Source: Azoarcus olearius (GTDB taxonomy: Bacteria; Pseudomonadota; Gammaproteobacteria; Burkholderiales; Rhodocyclaceae). Taken from it: a stretch of 64,000 nucleotides of DNA. Within the stretch, counting starts at the first letter, position 1. Each line of letters begins with the position of its first letter. Shown piece by piece: positions 26,291 through 34,792 of the stretch. The stretch covers positions 248,001 to 312,000 of the forward strand of contig NZ_CP016210.1 of the NCBI RefSeq assembly GCF_001682385.1. Direction: 5' to 3'. The notes beneath the pieces were generated by a model that worked only from the letters and a program-made list of their open reading frames with translations, was not told where the DNA came from and ran no database searches. A program made the translations under genes and the position numbers.

Positions 26291-27514
26291 ATGTCCTCTA
26301 CAGCAAGCCTTTCCTCCACCGTCGGCTTCGGTCCGGCCGCCGCCGCGGGCATCATGCCGCTGGCGGCGGTGCGCGCGCCGCGCATCGTCTCGATCGACAT
26401 CCTGCGTGGCCTCGTGATGCTGGTGATGCTGCTCGACCATGTGCGCGAGACGCTCTACCTGCATCTGCAGGTGACCGACCCGATGACCATCGCCACCACG
26501 CCGGCGGCGCTGTTCTTCTCGCGCTTCGCGGCGCACTTCTGCGCGCCGGCCTTCGTCTTCCTCACCGGGCTGTCGGCCTGGCTGTACGCCAACCCGCCAG
26601 CGGGTACGCCGCGGCCGGTGAAGAGCTTCCTGATGAAGCGCGGCTTCCTGCTGCTGTTCCTCGAAGCCACGGTGATCACCTTTGCCTGGAGCGGTGACCT
26701 GCCGCCCAGGGTGATCTACCTGCAGGTGATCTGGGCGATCGGTCTGGCGATGGTCGTGCTGGCGCTGATGTCCGGGCTGCCGCGCAAGCTGCTGGCCGCG
26801 ATCGGCTTCATCATCGTGTTCGGCCACAACGCGCTTGCCGGCCTCAGCTTTGCGCCGGACAGCCCGCTCTACCTGCCCTGGACGCTGCTGCTGCACCGCG
26901 GCCCGGTGATTGCCGAAGGCGCGTTGCAGATCAAGCTGACTTACCCGGTATTGCCGTGGATCGGCGTGATCCTGCTCGGCTGGGTGGCGGGGCCGCTGTA
27001 CGCCCACACGGTCGGTGCCGCGCGCCGCATCAAGCTGCTGCTGGCGCTCGGCCTCGCCTGCCTGGGGCTGCTGCTCGTGCTGCGCGGCTTCAACATCTAC
27101 GGCGAGAACGCGCCGTGGGAATACGGCGCCACCACGGTGCACACGGTGATGTCCTTCCTCAACTTCACCAAGTACCCGCCCTCGCTGGATTTCCTGCTGA
27201 CCACGCTGGGCACCGCCTTCCTGCTGCTGGCCGCCTTTGAGCGTGCCGACAACCGCGTCGGCCGCTTCCTCGCCACCTTCGGCGGCGCGCCGATGTTCTA
27301 TTACATCGGCCACCTGCTGTTGCTGCTCGTGCTCTACAAGATCCTGCTCGCGGTGTTCGGACCCAACCAGGGCACCCGTTTCGGCGTGAATCCCGACCAG
27401 TTCTGGGTGGTGTGGGTGTCCACCGTGGCGCTGATCCCGGTGCTGTATTTCCCCTGCCGCGCCTTCGCCCGCTACAAGCGCACCAGCAAGTGCACTTGGG
27501 TCCGCTACTTCTGA
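26291..27514 (+). CDS. DUF1624/heparan-alpha-glucosaminide N-acetyltransferase-like membrane protein
   Basis: A 407-residue integral membrane protein with about ten hydrophobic segments. I chose the ATG at 26291; upstream in-frame sequence is not conserved-looking. The N-terminal pattern RIVSIDILRGLVMLVMLLDHVRE is the typical start of DUF1624/acyltransferase-3-like proteins, containing the Asp/His site of transmembrane acyl transfer. The function in bacteria is largely unknown; transfer of acetyl groups across the membrane is inferred from the family. It lies between the receptor pair and ExbB, 56 bases before the latter. Confidence 0.85.
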   Translation: MSSTASLSSTVGFGPAAAAGIMPLAAVRAPRIVSIDILRGLVMLVMLLDHVRETLYLHLQVTDPMTIATTPAALFFSRFAAHFCAPAFVFLTGLSAWLYANPPAGTPRPVKSFLMKRGFLLLFLEATVITFAWSGDLPPRVIYLQVIWAIGLAMVVLALMSGLPRKLLAAIGFIIVFGHNALAGLSFAPDSPLYLPWTLLLHRGPVIAEGALQIKLTYPVLPWIGVILLGWVAGPLYAHTVGAARRIKLLLALGLACLGLLLVLRGFNIYGENAPWEYGATTVHTVMSFLNFTKYPPSLDFLLTTLGTAFLLLAAFERADNRVGRFLATFGGAPMFYYIGHLLLLLVLYKILLAVFGPNQGTRFGVNPDQFWVVWVSTVALIPVLYFPCRAFARYKRTSKCTWVRYF

Positions 27515-27570
27515 CTTTCCCTCTTCATCCGGTCTTCACCGCAATCCGTCCAGTACCACAGGAGTCGTAA

Positions 27571-28413
27571 ATGAAACTTCGGCGCTTCTTCTCGTCCCTT
27601 TCCCTGGCCTTCGCCATCGCCTGCGGCGCCGTCTCCGCCCCGGCCGTCGCGCAGTCCGCTCCCGCCACCACCGCCGGCGCCGACAGCGCGCCCGCCGTGA
27701 CCGGTACCATCGACGCTGCGCCGACGGCCAAGCCGGCCGCCGCGGCTGCAGCCAAGGTGGAGAACCCCTACGGCCTCGAAGCGCTGTGGGCCGGCAGCGA
27801 CGCGGTTGCCAAGGTGGTGCTGGTGCTGATGATCATCATGAGCGCGGGCAGCTGGTACATCATCATCGTCAAGCTGATCGAGCAGACCCGCATGTATCGC
27901 CAGGCCAAGGCGGTGGACGGCGTGTGGAAGTCGGCCACGATCAAGCACGGCGCCGAGAACCTGGAGAACGGCAGCCCGTTCCGCTTCATCGCCGAAGCCG
28001 GCCTGGAAGCCACCAACCGCCACGACAGCCTGCTCGAGCACGTCGACCTCAATGACTGGGTCACGCTCAGCATTCACCGCGCCATCGAGAAGGTGCAGAG
28101 CCGCATGCAGAACGGCCTGGCCTTCCTCGCCACGGTCGGTTCCACCGCGCCTTTCGTCGGCCTCTTCGGCACCGTGTGGGGCATCTATCACGCGCTGACC
28201 GCGATCGGCATCGCCGGCCAGGCCTCGATCGACAAGGTTGCCGGCCCGGTGGGCGAGGCGCTGATCATGACCGCCATCGGCCTCGCCGTCGCGGTGCCGG
28301 CGGTGCTCGGCTACAACTGGCTGGTCCGCCGCAACAAGGGCGTGATGGACCAGGTCCGCGGCTTCGGCAACGAACTGCACACCGTCATCCTGTCGTCGGC
28401 CAAGCGCGCCTGA
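27571..28413 (+). CDS. exbB: ExbB/TolQ/MotA proton-channel protein
   Basis: A 280-residue protein, longer than the shortest ExbB forms because of an N-terminal signal-like segment (LSLAFAIACGAVSAPAVAQ) and an Ala/Pro linker. Three transmembrane segments follow: about residues 85-108 (VLVLMIIMSAGSWYIIIVKL), 188-210 (FLATVGSTAPFVGLFGTVWG) and 230-255 (EALIMTAIGLAVAVPAVLGY). The last two carry the conserved Thr and Pro residues of the proton path. It forms the motor with the two ExbD proteins and drives TonB. Confidence 0.95.
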   Translation: MKLRRFFSSLSLAFAIACGAVSAPAVAQSAPATTAGADSAPAVTGTIDAAPTAKPAAAAAAKVENPYGLEALWAGSDAVAKVVLVLMIIMSAGSWYIIIVKLIEQTRMYRQAKAVDGVWKSATIKHGAENLENGSPFRFIAEAGLEATNRHDSLLEHVDLNDWVTLSIHRAIEKVQSRMQNGLAFLATVGSTAPFVGLFGTVWGIYHALTAIGIAGQASIDKVAGPVGEALIMTAIGLAVAVPAVLGYNWLVRRNKGVMDQVRGFGNELHTVILSSAKRA

Positions 28414-28438
28414 GCGCCGCGCCGGAAGGAGCGCCACC

Positions 28439-28867
28439 ATGGCCATGAACGTAGGCTCGGCGGACGAAGACGATGGCGTCATGTCGGCGATCAACACCAC
28501 GCCGCTGGTCGACGTGATGCTGGTGCTGCTGATCATCTTCCTGCTCACCATCCCGGTGGCCACCGTCTCGGTGCCGGTCGAGCTGCCCAAGGAAACCATC
28601 GAGGCGCGCGAGACCAAGCCCGAGAACGTGATCCTGTCGGTGGACAAGGGCGGCGCGCTGTTCTGGCACGACGTCCGCGTCGCCAACGTCGATGCGCTGG
28701 TCGAGCGGCTGAAGAAGGTGTCGGTGCAGCAGCCGCAGCCGGAAGTGCAGATCCGTGGCGACCTCGATGCCGCCTACGACGGCGTCGGCCGCATCCTCTA
28801 CGCCTGCCAGCGCGCAGGCATCACCAAGGTCGCCTTCATCACCGAGCCGCCGGCTCGCGGTGGCTGA
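28439..28867 (+). CDS. exbD: ExbD/TolR biopolymer-transport protein, first copy
   Basis: A 142-residue protein with one membrane segment near residues 24-44 that holds the proton-accepting Asp25 (TTPLVDVMLVLL), and a periplasmic C-terminal domain with the LPKE and DGV-type segments of ExbD. The short N terminus reads MAMNVGSADE. It is followed 15 bases later by a second ExbD gene with a nearly identical N terminus. The two may form mixed assemblies in the ExbB pentamer. Confidence 0.94.
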   Translation: MAMNVGSADEDDGVMSAINTTPLVDVMLVLLIIFLLTIPVATVSVPVELPKETIEARETKPENVILSVDKGGALFWHDVRVANVDALVERLKKVSVQQPQPEVQIRGDLDAAYDGVGRILYACQRAGITKVAFITEPPARGG

Positions 28868-28882
28868 GGGCGGGAGACGCGC

Positions 28883-29314
28883 ATGGGAATGAACGTAGGC
28901 AGTGCCGGCGCTTCGAGCGAGCCGGAAGTGATGGTCGACATCAACACCACGCCGCTGATCGACGTGATGCTGGTGTTGCTGATCATGCTGATCATCACCA
29001 TCCCGATCCAGCTGCATTCGGTGAATCTCGACCTGCCGGTGGGCACGCCGCCGGCGAGCGACATCAAGCCGGAGATCGTCAAGATCGACATCGACGACAA
29101 GAGCACGGTGTATTGGCAGGGCGTGGCGCTCGCCGACATGGGCGAGCTGGAGACCAGGCTGCGCGAGATCGCGGCGCGGCCGGTAGCGCCCGACCTCCAC
29201 CTGCGCCCCGACAAGGCGGCGCGCTATGCGGTGGTGGCGCGGGTGCTGGCCGACACCAAGCGCCTGGGGCTGACCAAGATCGGCGTCATCGGCAGCGAAC
29301 AGTTCGTGCAGTAG
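28883..29314 (+). CDS. exbD: ExbD/TolR biopolymer-transport protein, second copy
   Basis: A 143-residue protein, paralogous to the previous one: MGMNVGSAGA at the start, Asp27 in the membrane segment (TTPLIDVMLVLLIML), and a periplasmic domain that has diverged strongly (LDLPVGTPPASDIKPEIVKI). Tandem ExbD pairs after one ExbB are known from Xanthomonas and other proteobacteria, where the second copy is needed only for some substrates. The TonB gene starts 28 bases later. Confidence 0.94.
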   Translation: MGMNVGSAGASSEPEVMVDINTTPLIDVMLVLLIMLIITIPIQLHSVNLDLPVGTPPASDIKPEIVKIDIDDKSTVYWQGVALADMGELETRLREIAARPVAPDLHLRPDKAARYAVVARVLADTKRLGLTKIGVIGSEQFVQ

Positions 29315-29342
29315 CACGCACGACCAACAGCACGGGCAAGTC

Positions 29343-29990
29343 ATGGATTACAGCTTTCAACCCAAGAAAACGTCGGGGCGCTATGTCGGCATCGGCATCG
29401 TCGTCGGCCTGCACGTCGTGATCGGCTGGGCGCTGGCTTCGGGCATGGCGCGCAAGGCAGTCGAGGTGATCAAGAAGCCGCTCGAGGCGGTGGTCATTCA
29501 GGAGGTCACGCTGCCGCCGCCCCCGCCACCCCCGCCGCCGCCGAAAATCGTGCAGCCGCCCAAGCAAGTGGTGGCGCCCAAGGTGCAGGCGCCGCCGCCG
29601 CCACCCTTCGTGCCGCCGCCGGAAGTCGCGGTAGCGCCGAGTGCGGCCCCGGCGATCGAGGCGGTGCATACGCCGCCGCCGGCTCCGCCGGTGATCGCGC
29701 CGCCCGCTCCTCCGGCGCCACCCGCGCCGGTGGCCGCCAAGTCCGACATCGGCGTCGCCTGCCCGGTGCAGGCCAAGCCGGAAATGCCGGAAAAGGCGAT
29801 CAACAGCGGGATTGCGGGTGTGGTGCGCGCGGAGGCGGTGATCCGCGGCGGCGTGGTGCAGGAGGTACGCATCCTCTCCGGGCCGCGGGTGTTCCACGCA
29901 GCGGTGAAAACGGCGATGCAGCAGTACCGCTGCACTGCGCCCGACGGCACCGTGGCGAGCCAGGACTTCGACTTCAAGGTCGAGGGCTGA
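29343..29990 (+). CDS. tonB: TonB-family energy transducer
   Basis: A 215-residue protein with the TonB plan: short cytoplasmic start, one membrane segment (GIGIVVGLHVVIGWALASG, residues about 17-35), a long proline-rich periplasmic spacer (about residues 55-140, many PPPPP runs and PAPP repeats), and a C-terminal TonB domain from about 140 (GIAGVVRAEAVIRGGVVQEVRI). It couples the ExbB/ExbD motor to the outer-membrane receptor. Two cysteines flank the C-terminal domain (CPVQ and YRCTA) and could form a disulfide. Confidence 0.92.
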   Translation: MDYSFQPKKTSGRYVGIGIVVGLHVVIGWALASGMARKAVEVIKKPLEAVVIQEVTLPPPPPPPPPPKIVQPPKQVVAPKVQAPPPPPFVPPPEVAVAPSAAPAIEAVHTPPPAPPVIAPPAPPAPPAPVAAKSDIGVACPVQAKPEMPEKAINSGIAGVVRAEAVIRGGVVQEVRILSGPRVFHAAVKTAMQQYRCTAPDGTVASQDFDFKVEG

Positions 29991-30006
29991 GCTTCGCGGT
30001 AATGGG

Positions 30007-30036
30007 AAGGGCCGGCTGTTCAGCCGGCCCTTTTTG
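30007..30036 (+). terminator. Rho-independent terminator after tonB
   Basis: GGGCCGGCT (30009-30017) pairs with AGCCGGCCC (30022-30030) around a GTTC loop, followed by TTTTTGTTTTT. It begins 17 bases after the tonB stop and has the classic form. Confidence 0.85.
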
Positions 30037-30078
30037 TTTTTCAGCGACGAACACAGCGGAGCAGGCGGCTACGGGTGT

Positions 30079-30212
30079 TCCTTCTAGGGGGAGGGTGGGG
30101 TTTCGGCGAGCATCGCTCGCCCTGGGCCGAACGACGGAGCGTAGCGGAGGCTCCCGGGTTGGCCTGTTTACTCCCTCCCCTTCAAGGGGAGGGTTGGGGT
30201 GGGGATGGGGTT
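30079..30212. repeat. Dispersed intergenic repeat, copy D (rearranged form)
   Basis: The module with the internal palindrome (GGCGAGCATCGCTCGCC, 30105-30121) and the GGAGCGTAGCGGAGGCTCCCGG block comes first. It is followed by a CTCCCCTTCAAGGGGAG palindrome (about 30174-30190) and GGGGTGGGGATGGGGTT. The left end is degraded to TTCTAGGGGGAG. It sits between the tonB terminator and the convergent deaminase gene. Confidence 0.75.
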
Positions 30213-30233
30213 CACCCCGGTCCGGGGCGGCAC

Positions 30234-31256
30234 TCAGTCCGGCACCGCCGCCAGCCGCAGCAGCCACGGGTCCAGCACCGCCTGCGGCACGAAGCTCGCC
30301 TCCAGGCTGTTCTTCGCCAGCTGCTTCAGTTCGGCGCGGCTGAGACCCAGCGCCTCCGCGGTCTGCTGGTAGTTCTGCCCGACGTAGCCGCCGAAATACG
30401 CGGGATCGTCGGAATTGATCGTCACCTTCAGCCCCGCGTCCAGCAGCTGCTTGAGGTTGTGGTCCTGCAGGCGCTCGAACACGCACAGCTTGACGTTGGA
30501 CAGCGGGCACACCGTGAGCGGCACCTGCTCGCGCGCGAGGCGTTCCATCAGCGCGGGGCTTTCCGCGGCGCGCACGCCGTGGTCGATGCGCTCCACCTGC
30601 AGGATGTCGAGCGCCTCCTCGATGTAGGCCGGCGGCCCTTCCTCGCCGGCGTGGGCGACGATGTGCAGGCCGAGTTCGCGGCAGCGCGCGAACAGGCGCG
30701 CGAACTTGGCCGGCGGATGGCCCTTTTCCGACGAATCCAGGCCGACGCCGTGGATGCGGGCGAGGTGGGGCAGCGCCTGCTCCAGCGTCGCGAAGCCGTC
30801 CTCTTCCGACAGGTGGCGCAGGAAGCACAGGATCAGCCGCGAGCTGATGCCCCAGCGTTCCTGCGCCTCGATGCAGGCGCGTTCTAGGCCGTCGAGCACG
30901 GTGTCGAAGGCGATGCCGCGCGCGGTGTGGGTTTGCGGGTCGAAGAAGAGTTCGGCATGGACCACGCCATCCTCATGGGCGCGCTCGAAATAGGCGAGCG
31001 CGAGGTCGTGGAAATCCTGCTCGTGGATCAGCGCGGCGGCGCCTGCGTAGTAGAGATCGAGAAAACTCTGCAGGTCGCTGAAGGCATAGGCGGCGCGGGT
31101 GGCCTCGACGCTGTCCCAGGGCAGCGCCACGCCGTTACGCGCGGCGAGCGCGAACATCAGTTCGGGTTCCAGGGTGCCTTCGATGTGCAGGTGGAGTTCG
31201 GCCTTGGGCAAGGCGCGGATGTAGGCGTGCAGGTCGGTGAGACGGGAAGGATCCAT
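30234..31256 (-). CDS. Adenine deaminase of the adenosine-deaminase family
   Basis: A 340-residue metal-dependent hydrolase from the ATG at 31256, which has GGAGGT at good spacing; the GTG two codons earlier overlaps that site. Metal ligands are visible in AELHLHIEG (His22, His24), in HAGEEG and in NSDDPAYF. The length and the segments [10 protein letters not shown] and [11 protein letters not shown] closely resemble the Pseudomonas aeruginosa PA0148 group, characterised as adenine rather than adenosine deaminases. It would convert adenine to hypoxanthine for purine salvage. Adenosine as substrate cannot be excluded by sequence alone. Confidence 0.88.
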   Translation of the reverse strand: MDPSRLTDLHAYIRALPKAELHLHIEGTLEPELMFALAARNGVALPWDSVEATRAAYAFSDLQSFLDLYYAGAAALIHEQDFHDLALAYFERAHEDGVVHAELFFDPQTHTARGIAFDTVLDGLERACIEAQERWGISSRLILCFLRHLSEEDGFATLEQALPHLARIHGVGLDSSEKGHPPAKFARLFARCRELGLHIVAHAGEEGPPAYIEEALDILQVERIDHGVRAAESPALMERLAREQVPLTVCPLSNVKLCVFERLQDHNLKQLLDAGLKVTINSDDPAYFGGYVGQNYQQTAEALGLSRAELKQLAKNSLEASFVPQAVLDPWLLRLAAVPD

Positions 31257-31327
31257 TGCCACCTCCGTGTCCGGTCAGGGGGAAGATCGTCTTGGCCGCG
31301 CGCTGGCGCCCCGCGCGCGGCCTGCCA

Positions 31328-32185
31328 TTATGCGCCGACGAGGCCGGCTGCCGCGGCCGCGGCGTGCAACGCGCGGATGCCGGCCAGGCCGCCGCAGTGC
31401 AGCGCGATGCTGCCCGGGGGCGGGTCGCGGTCCGCCTGCGGGTTGATCCGCACCAGCGTGGCGCCGGCGCGTTCGCCCACGCGGCGCACGGTGGGGATGG
31501 CGGTCCCGGCGCCGATCTCCACGACCAGCGACCGCTGCACGCGATCCAGCCAGTCCGCAAGGCGTGCCTGCTGCGCGGCGCTGCGCTCTTCCAGCCAGCC
31601 CCAGTCGCCGAACATCAGGATGTTGGGCCGTGCCACCGCGCCGCAATGCGGACAGCGCGGGGGCGGGTTGCGCAGCCGGCAGGTGGCTTCGTTCACGTCT
31701 GGCGCAAAGGCGTCGGCGGGCCAGATCGCGTCGCGGCAGCCGTGGATGCATTGCAGGTGGTGGATCGAGCCGTGCACCTCGACGATGCGGTCCGCGTCGA
31801 AGCCGGCGCGCTGGAACTGGCCATCGACATTGCTGGTGAATACGAAGACGCCCTGCGTCAGCCCCCGGCCGAGTTCGCGCAGCAGGCCGAAGCCGGCATG
31901 CGGCACGGTGCGGCGGTAGAGCGCCAGGCGGTGGCCGTAGAAGCCCCAGGCCAGCGCGGGATCGCGCTCGAAATGGACCGGATCGGCGATTTCCTCGAAG
32001 CGCAGGCCGGTCTGGCGCAGCGCCGGGTAGGCGCGCCAGAAGCCTTCCGCGCCGCGAAAGTCGGGCAGGCCGGAATCCACGCCCATGCCGGCGCCCGCAG
32101 TCACGAGCAGCGCATCGGCGCCCGCCAGCGCCGCGGCGGCGTCCTGCGCGGCGGCGTGCAACGTGGAGGGCGGCGGGGCGGTCAC
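31328..32185 (-). CDS. Sir2-family NAD-dependent protein deacylase
   Basis: A 285-residue sirtuin. The NAD-binding site reads GAGMGVDSGLPDFRG (residues 31-45), the conserved NVDG segment lies at 119-122 (in TSNVDGQF rather than the common TQNVDGL), and the catalytic His is His138 in VEVHGSIHHL. Zinc ligands are Cys146, Cys150, Cys178 and Cys181. The motif differences place it outside the best-known CobB type. It starts inside the stop of the upstream zinc-ribbon gene (ATGA at 32182) and precedes the deaminase gene by 71 bases, so the four genes 34601-30234 may be one operon. Confidence 0.9.
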   Translation of the reverse strand: MTAPPPSTLHAAAQDAAAALAGADALLVTAGAGMGVDSGLPDFRGAEGFWRAYPALRQTGLRFEEIADPVHFERDPALAWGFYGHRLALYRRTVPHAGFGLLRELGRGLTQGVFVFTSNVDGQFQRAGFDADRIVEVHGSIHHLQCIHGCRDAIWPADAFAPDVNEATCRLRNPPPRCPHCGAVARPNILMFGDWGWLEERSAAQQARLADWLDRVQRSLVVEIGAGTAIPTVRRVGERAGATLVRINPQADRDPPPGSIALHCGGLAGIRALHAAAAAAGLVGA

Positions 32186-33312
32186 GGGCGGGTCAGCAGG
32201 CAGCCGCAGGCGGTGCAGAAGCGATCGCCCGGCTCAGGTCCGGCGCCACAGCGGTGGCAGCTGCCTTCGGCCGGCGGGGGCAGGCCGGCGGCGGTGTGTG
32301 CGGCGTGCGCAAGAATGCTGCCGGCGGCGACCAGCGCGTGCGCCGCCGAGGGCGCGGCAAGCAGGCTGCCGCGTTCCTCGCCCGCGTCGTCGAAGGCGGG
32401 ATCGTCGAACGCGCGGCCGGCCTGTTCCAGATCGAGGTCGCGGGTCAGATGCAGCCACGCGTGACTGGTGCCGAGGATCATCACCGCGGCGACGAAGGCG
32501 CCGATCGCGGCGTACACCAGGCCCGCGCCCACCACGCCTGCCCAGCTGAGCGCGGTGACGCCGCTCGCCAGGTGCTGCGCAGGGGTGGCGAACAGCCCGG
32601 AAAAGTCGTCCACCTCGCCCAGCATCGGCACGCTCAGCCCGCCGACGAATACGGTGCCGGCGGCCGCCACAGCCCCGCCCGCCAGCACCAGCACCGCGGT
32701 CAGCACGGTGAGCAGCGTGCACGCAATCAGCACCTGCTTGGGTTTGTGCTGGAACACCGCCCAGACATGCAGCGCGGCCTGCCGCACGCCGGCGCCGCAC
32801 CATAGCGCCGGGCCGAGCAGCAGGAAGGCGTAGCCGCCGAGCCCGAACAGTGCAGCCGAGCCGAGCGAGGCGAGCGGAAACAGCAGCAGGTAGAACAGCA
32901 CCCCCAGCCCGGGGATGCGCGCCAGCAGCAGCGCCATCGCCACGCACAGCGCGAACAGCGCCAGCCCCACCGCGGCGAAGAACGCGAGCACCGCGTGACG
33001 CAGCGCGCACACCGCGCCGGCGCGCAGGGTGTCGCCGACGCTGCGCGGCGGGCGGCCGCGTGCCTGGTCCATCAGCATCACGCCGGCGGCGGAATAGCCG
33101 GTGAGCAGCAGCGCCAGCCCGATCAGATTGCCGATCAGGAACAGCGGGAACTGGTCGCCGCTGCCGACCGATGCGGCCGCCCAGCTGAGCACGAACAGGC
33201 CACCGGCAGCCGCGAGCATGATCACCGCCGGCATGTTGTGGCGCGCATCCACGCCGCGCAGCACGAGCTGCGGCAGGGTGGGCAAGAGGGCGGGGCGAAG
33301 GGCATGTTCCAT
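32182..33312 (-). CDS. Multi-pass membrane protein with C-terminal zinc ribbon
   Basis: A 376-residue protein starting at MEHALRPALL (GAGGAC upstream); the longer frame lacks a ribosome site. It has about seven hydrophobic segments (e.g. MPAVIMLAAAGGLFVLSWAA and FLIGNLIGLALLLTGYSAAG) and ends in a zinc ribbon of two CxxC pairs (CHRCGAG and CTACGCLL). I do not recognise a characterised family. It is encoded 11 bases after another zinc-ribbon protein and overlaps the Sir2 gene, so the three products probably work together; their role is unknown. Confidence 0.82.
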   Translation of the reverse strand: MEHALRPALLPTLPQLVLRGVDARHNMPAVIMLAAAGGLFVLSWAAASVGSGDQFPLFLIGNLIGLALLLTGYSAAGVMLMDQARGRPPRSVGDTLRAGAVCALRHAVLAFFAAVGLALFALCVAMALLLARIPGLGVLFYLLLFPLASLGSAALFGLGGYAFLLLGPALWCGAGVRQAALHVWAVFQHKPKQVLIACTLLTVLTAVLVLAGGAVAAAGTVFVGGLSVPMLGEVDDFSGLFATPAQHLASGVTALSWAGVVGAGLVYAAIGAFVAAVMILGTSHAWLHLTRDLDLEQAGRAFDDPAFDDAGEERGSLLAAPSAAHALVAAGSILAHAAHTAAGLPPPAEGSCHRCGAGPEPGDRFCTACGCLLTRP

Positions 33313-33323
33313 GGCGGACGTCC

Positions 33324-34601
33324 TCAGGGGGCGGACTGGTGGTTGCGGACCGCGCATTCCGGCACGCTGTTCCAGCGGTTGTTGCAGTAGGTCCAGCGGG
33401 CTTTCTCGGTGCAGGCCACGCGCTCGAAGAAGCCGAGTTGCCCACAGCGCGCGAGTTCGCTCTTCAGGCTGCGTTGCCAGTCGTCCTGCCGCGGCGCGGC
33501 TGGAGCCGCGGGGCGTTCGGCCGATGCCGTGGTGGCGCGCGCACTGCGTTCGGCGGCGCGGCTGCGCTCGGCGGCGGCTTCGCGGGTGCGGGCCTGCCCG
33601 ACTAGCTCGCCCACATGGGCGACGAGGCGCTCGGATTCAACCGGCGTCAGCCCCAGGCCGGCGCCGGCCGGCGCGCCGCCGTGGCCGGCGAGCACGCGCT
33701 GGCTCTGATCGTGCGGGCTTCCCTGCAGCAGGTCCTGCCACTGCTCGGGGTCGGCCGTGCGGGGGGCGCCGTTGGCGCCGCGTTCGTGGCAGGCAGCACA
33801 GCCGCGCGCATACAGGGTGCGGACCGGCCGCGGCGCGGCGGCAGGGGCCACGGCGGCGACCGGCTGCGTGCTGGCGTTCGCCGCGGCCGTGTCCACCTCC
33901 GCGACGGGGGTTGGCGCGGCGGTGTCAGGCGTCGCGGCGCTGCCCGCAGCGGGCGCGGTATCGAGCTGGGCGCGTTCGGCCAGTGCGCGTTCGGCCAGCG
34001 CAAGGGCGCGTTCGGCACGTGCCGCGGCGTCGTCTACGGCGACGGGGGGCGGCGGAGGCGGTTCGTCGTGCGGGGCCGTGGTGGTCCACCATGCCGCCAG
34101 CCCGGCGACCACGACCAGCACGAACCCGAGCGCCAGCGCGAGCGGGCGCCGGCCGGCGCTGTCCGCCGGCGGCGGTGGTGCGGCGGTGGGACCGGCGGCG
34201 GGTTCATCGCCACCGGCGGCCGCCTGGGCATCCGCGCCGGGGCGCGCTTCCGACGCGGGCGCCGGCGCGGGGTCTGGCGCAGGTGGGCGGGTGGCGGTCC
34301 AGCCGGGCGGCAGGATCACCGTGGCATCGGGCTCGCCCATTGGCGGGAAGGGCTGGGCGGCAGGGCCGGGCTCCGGGCGCGCCGGGTCGAGCTGGCTGAA
34401 GTCGATGTCCGACATGTCGGGCAGCGGGCCGGCCAGATGGAAACCGCAGGCCGGGCAGAAGTGCGCGTCGCCACGGCAGCTGCGGCCGCAGGACGGGCAC
34501 ACCTGCAGCGCAGGCGGCACCGGGCCGTCCAGGTGCTGGCCGCAGGCGGAACAGAAGTGGGCGGACGTGCGATTGGGGTGTCCGCAGGCGGGGCAATCCA
34601 T
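33324..34601 (-). CDS. Zinc-ribbon membrane protein with a CxxCH cytochrome-like site
   Basis: A 425-residue protein from the ATG at 34601 (GGAGAG upstream). Domain order: two zinc ribbons at the N terminus (MDCPACGHPNR, CSACGQH, then CPSCGRSC and CPACGFH), a Pro/Ala-rich linker, one membrane segment (LALALGFVLVVVAGLAAWW, about residues 155-175), an Ala-rich stalk, a CAACH heme-binding-type site near residue 268 (RGCAACHERG), and a cysteine-rich C terminus (LARCGQLGFF, VACTEKARWTYCNNRW, VPEC). This would put zinc ribbons in the cytoplasm and a c-type cytochrome domain outside. The combination is unusual; function unknown. Confidence 0.82.
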   Translation of the reverse strand: MDCPACGHPNRTSAHFCSACGQHLDGPVPPALQVCPSCGRSCRGDAHFCPACGFHLAGPLPDMSDIDFSQLDPARPEPGPAAQPFPPMGEPDATVILPPGWTATRPPAPDPAPAPASEARPGADAQAAAGGDEPAAGPTAAPPPPADSAGRRPLALALGFVLVVVAGLAAWWTTTAPHDEPPPPPPVAVDDAAARAERALALAERALAERAQLDTAPAAGSAATPDTAAPTPVAEVDTAAANASTQPVAAVAPAAAPRPVRTLYARGCAACHERGANGAPRTADPEQWQDLLQGSPHDQSQRVLAGHGGAPAGAGLGLTPVESERLVAHVGELVGQARTREAAAERSRAAERSARATTASAERPAAPAAPRQDDWQRSLKSELARCGQLGFFERVACTEKARWTYCNNRWNSVPECAVRNHQSAP

Positions 34602-34709
34602 CCGGACTCTCCATGGCTGACTGTCGACAACGGTGCCGTGCGGCACAGCGCAATGTCATGACATTGTGCCGGACCCGGCGGACGCTCGCCACCTTGCGCT
34701 TGGGATGCC

Positions 34710-34738
34710 GGCGGCGTGTTTGTAGAATCGTGGGCTTT
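34710..34738 (+). promoter_or_regulatory. Sigma-70-type promoter for the TRAP transporter operon
   Basis: TTGGGA (34710-34715), exactly 17 bases, then TAGAAT (34733-34738) preceded by TG. It lies 55 bases before the start of the binding-protein gene. The -10 is close to consensus, the -35 moderate. Confidence 0.6.
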
Positions 34739-34792
34739 TCGCGCCGCATCCCGCGGTTTCGGCCCGTGCTGGACCCTTCTACGGAGACTCCC

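Noticed and set aside
29510-29740. Proline-codon repeats in tonB as a simple-sequence or CRISPR-like repeat
   Set aside because: The repeats are in frame and encode the normal proline-rich spacer of TonB; there are no regular spacers.
31328-32185. Sir2 protein as part of an anti-phage defence system
   Set aside because: Deacylase motifs and zinc ligands are intact and no defence partner (Argonaute, HerA, TIR or similar) is adjacent; an ordinary sirtuin is more likely.
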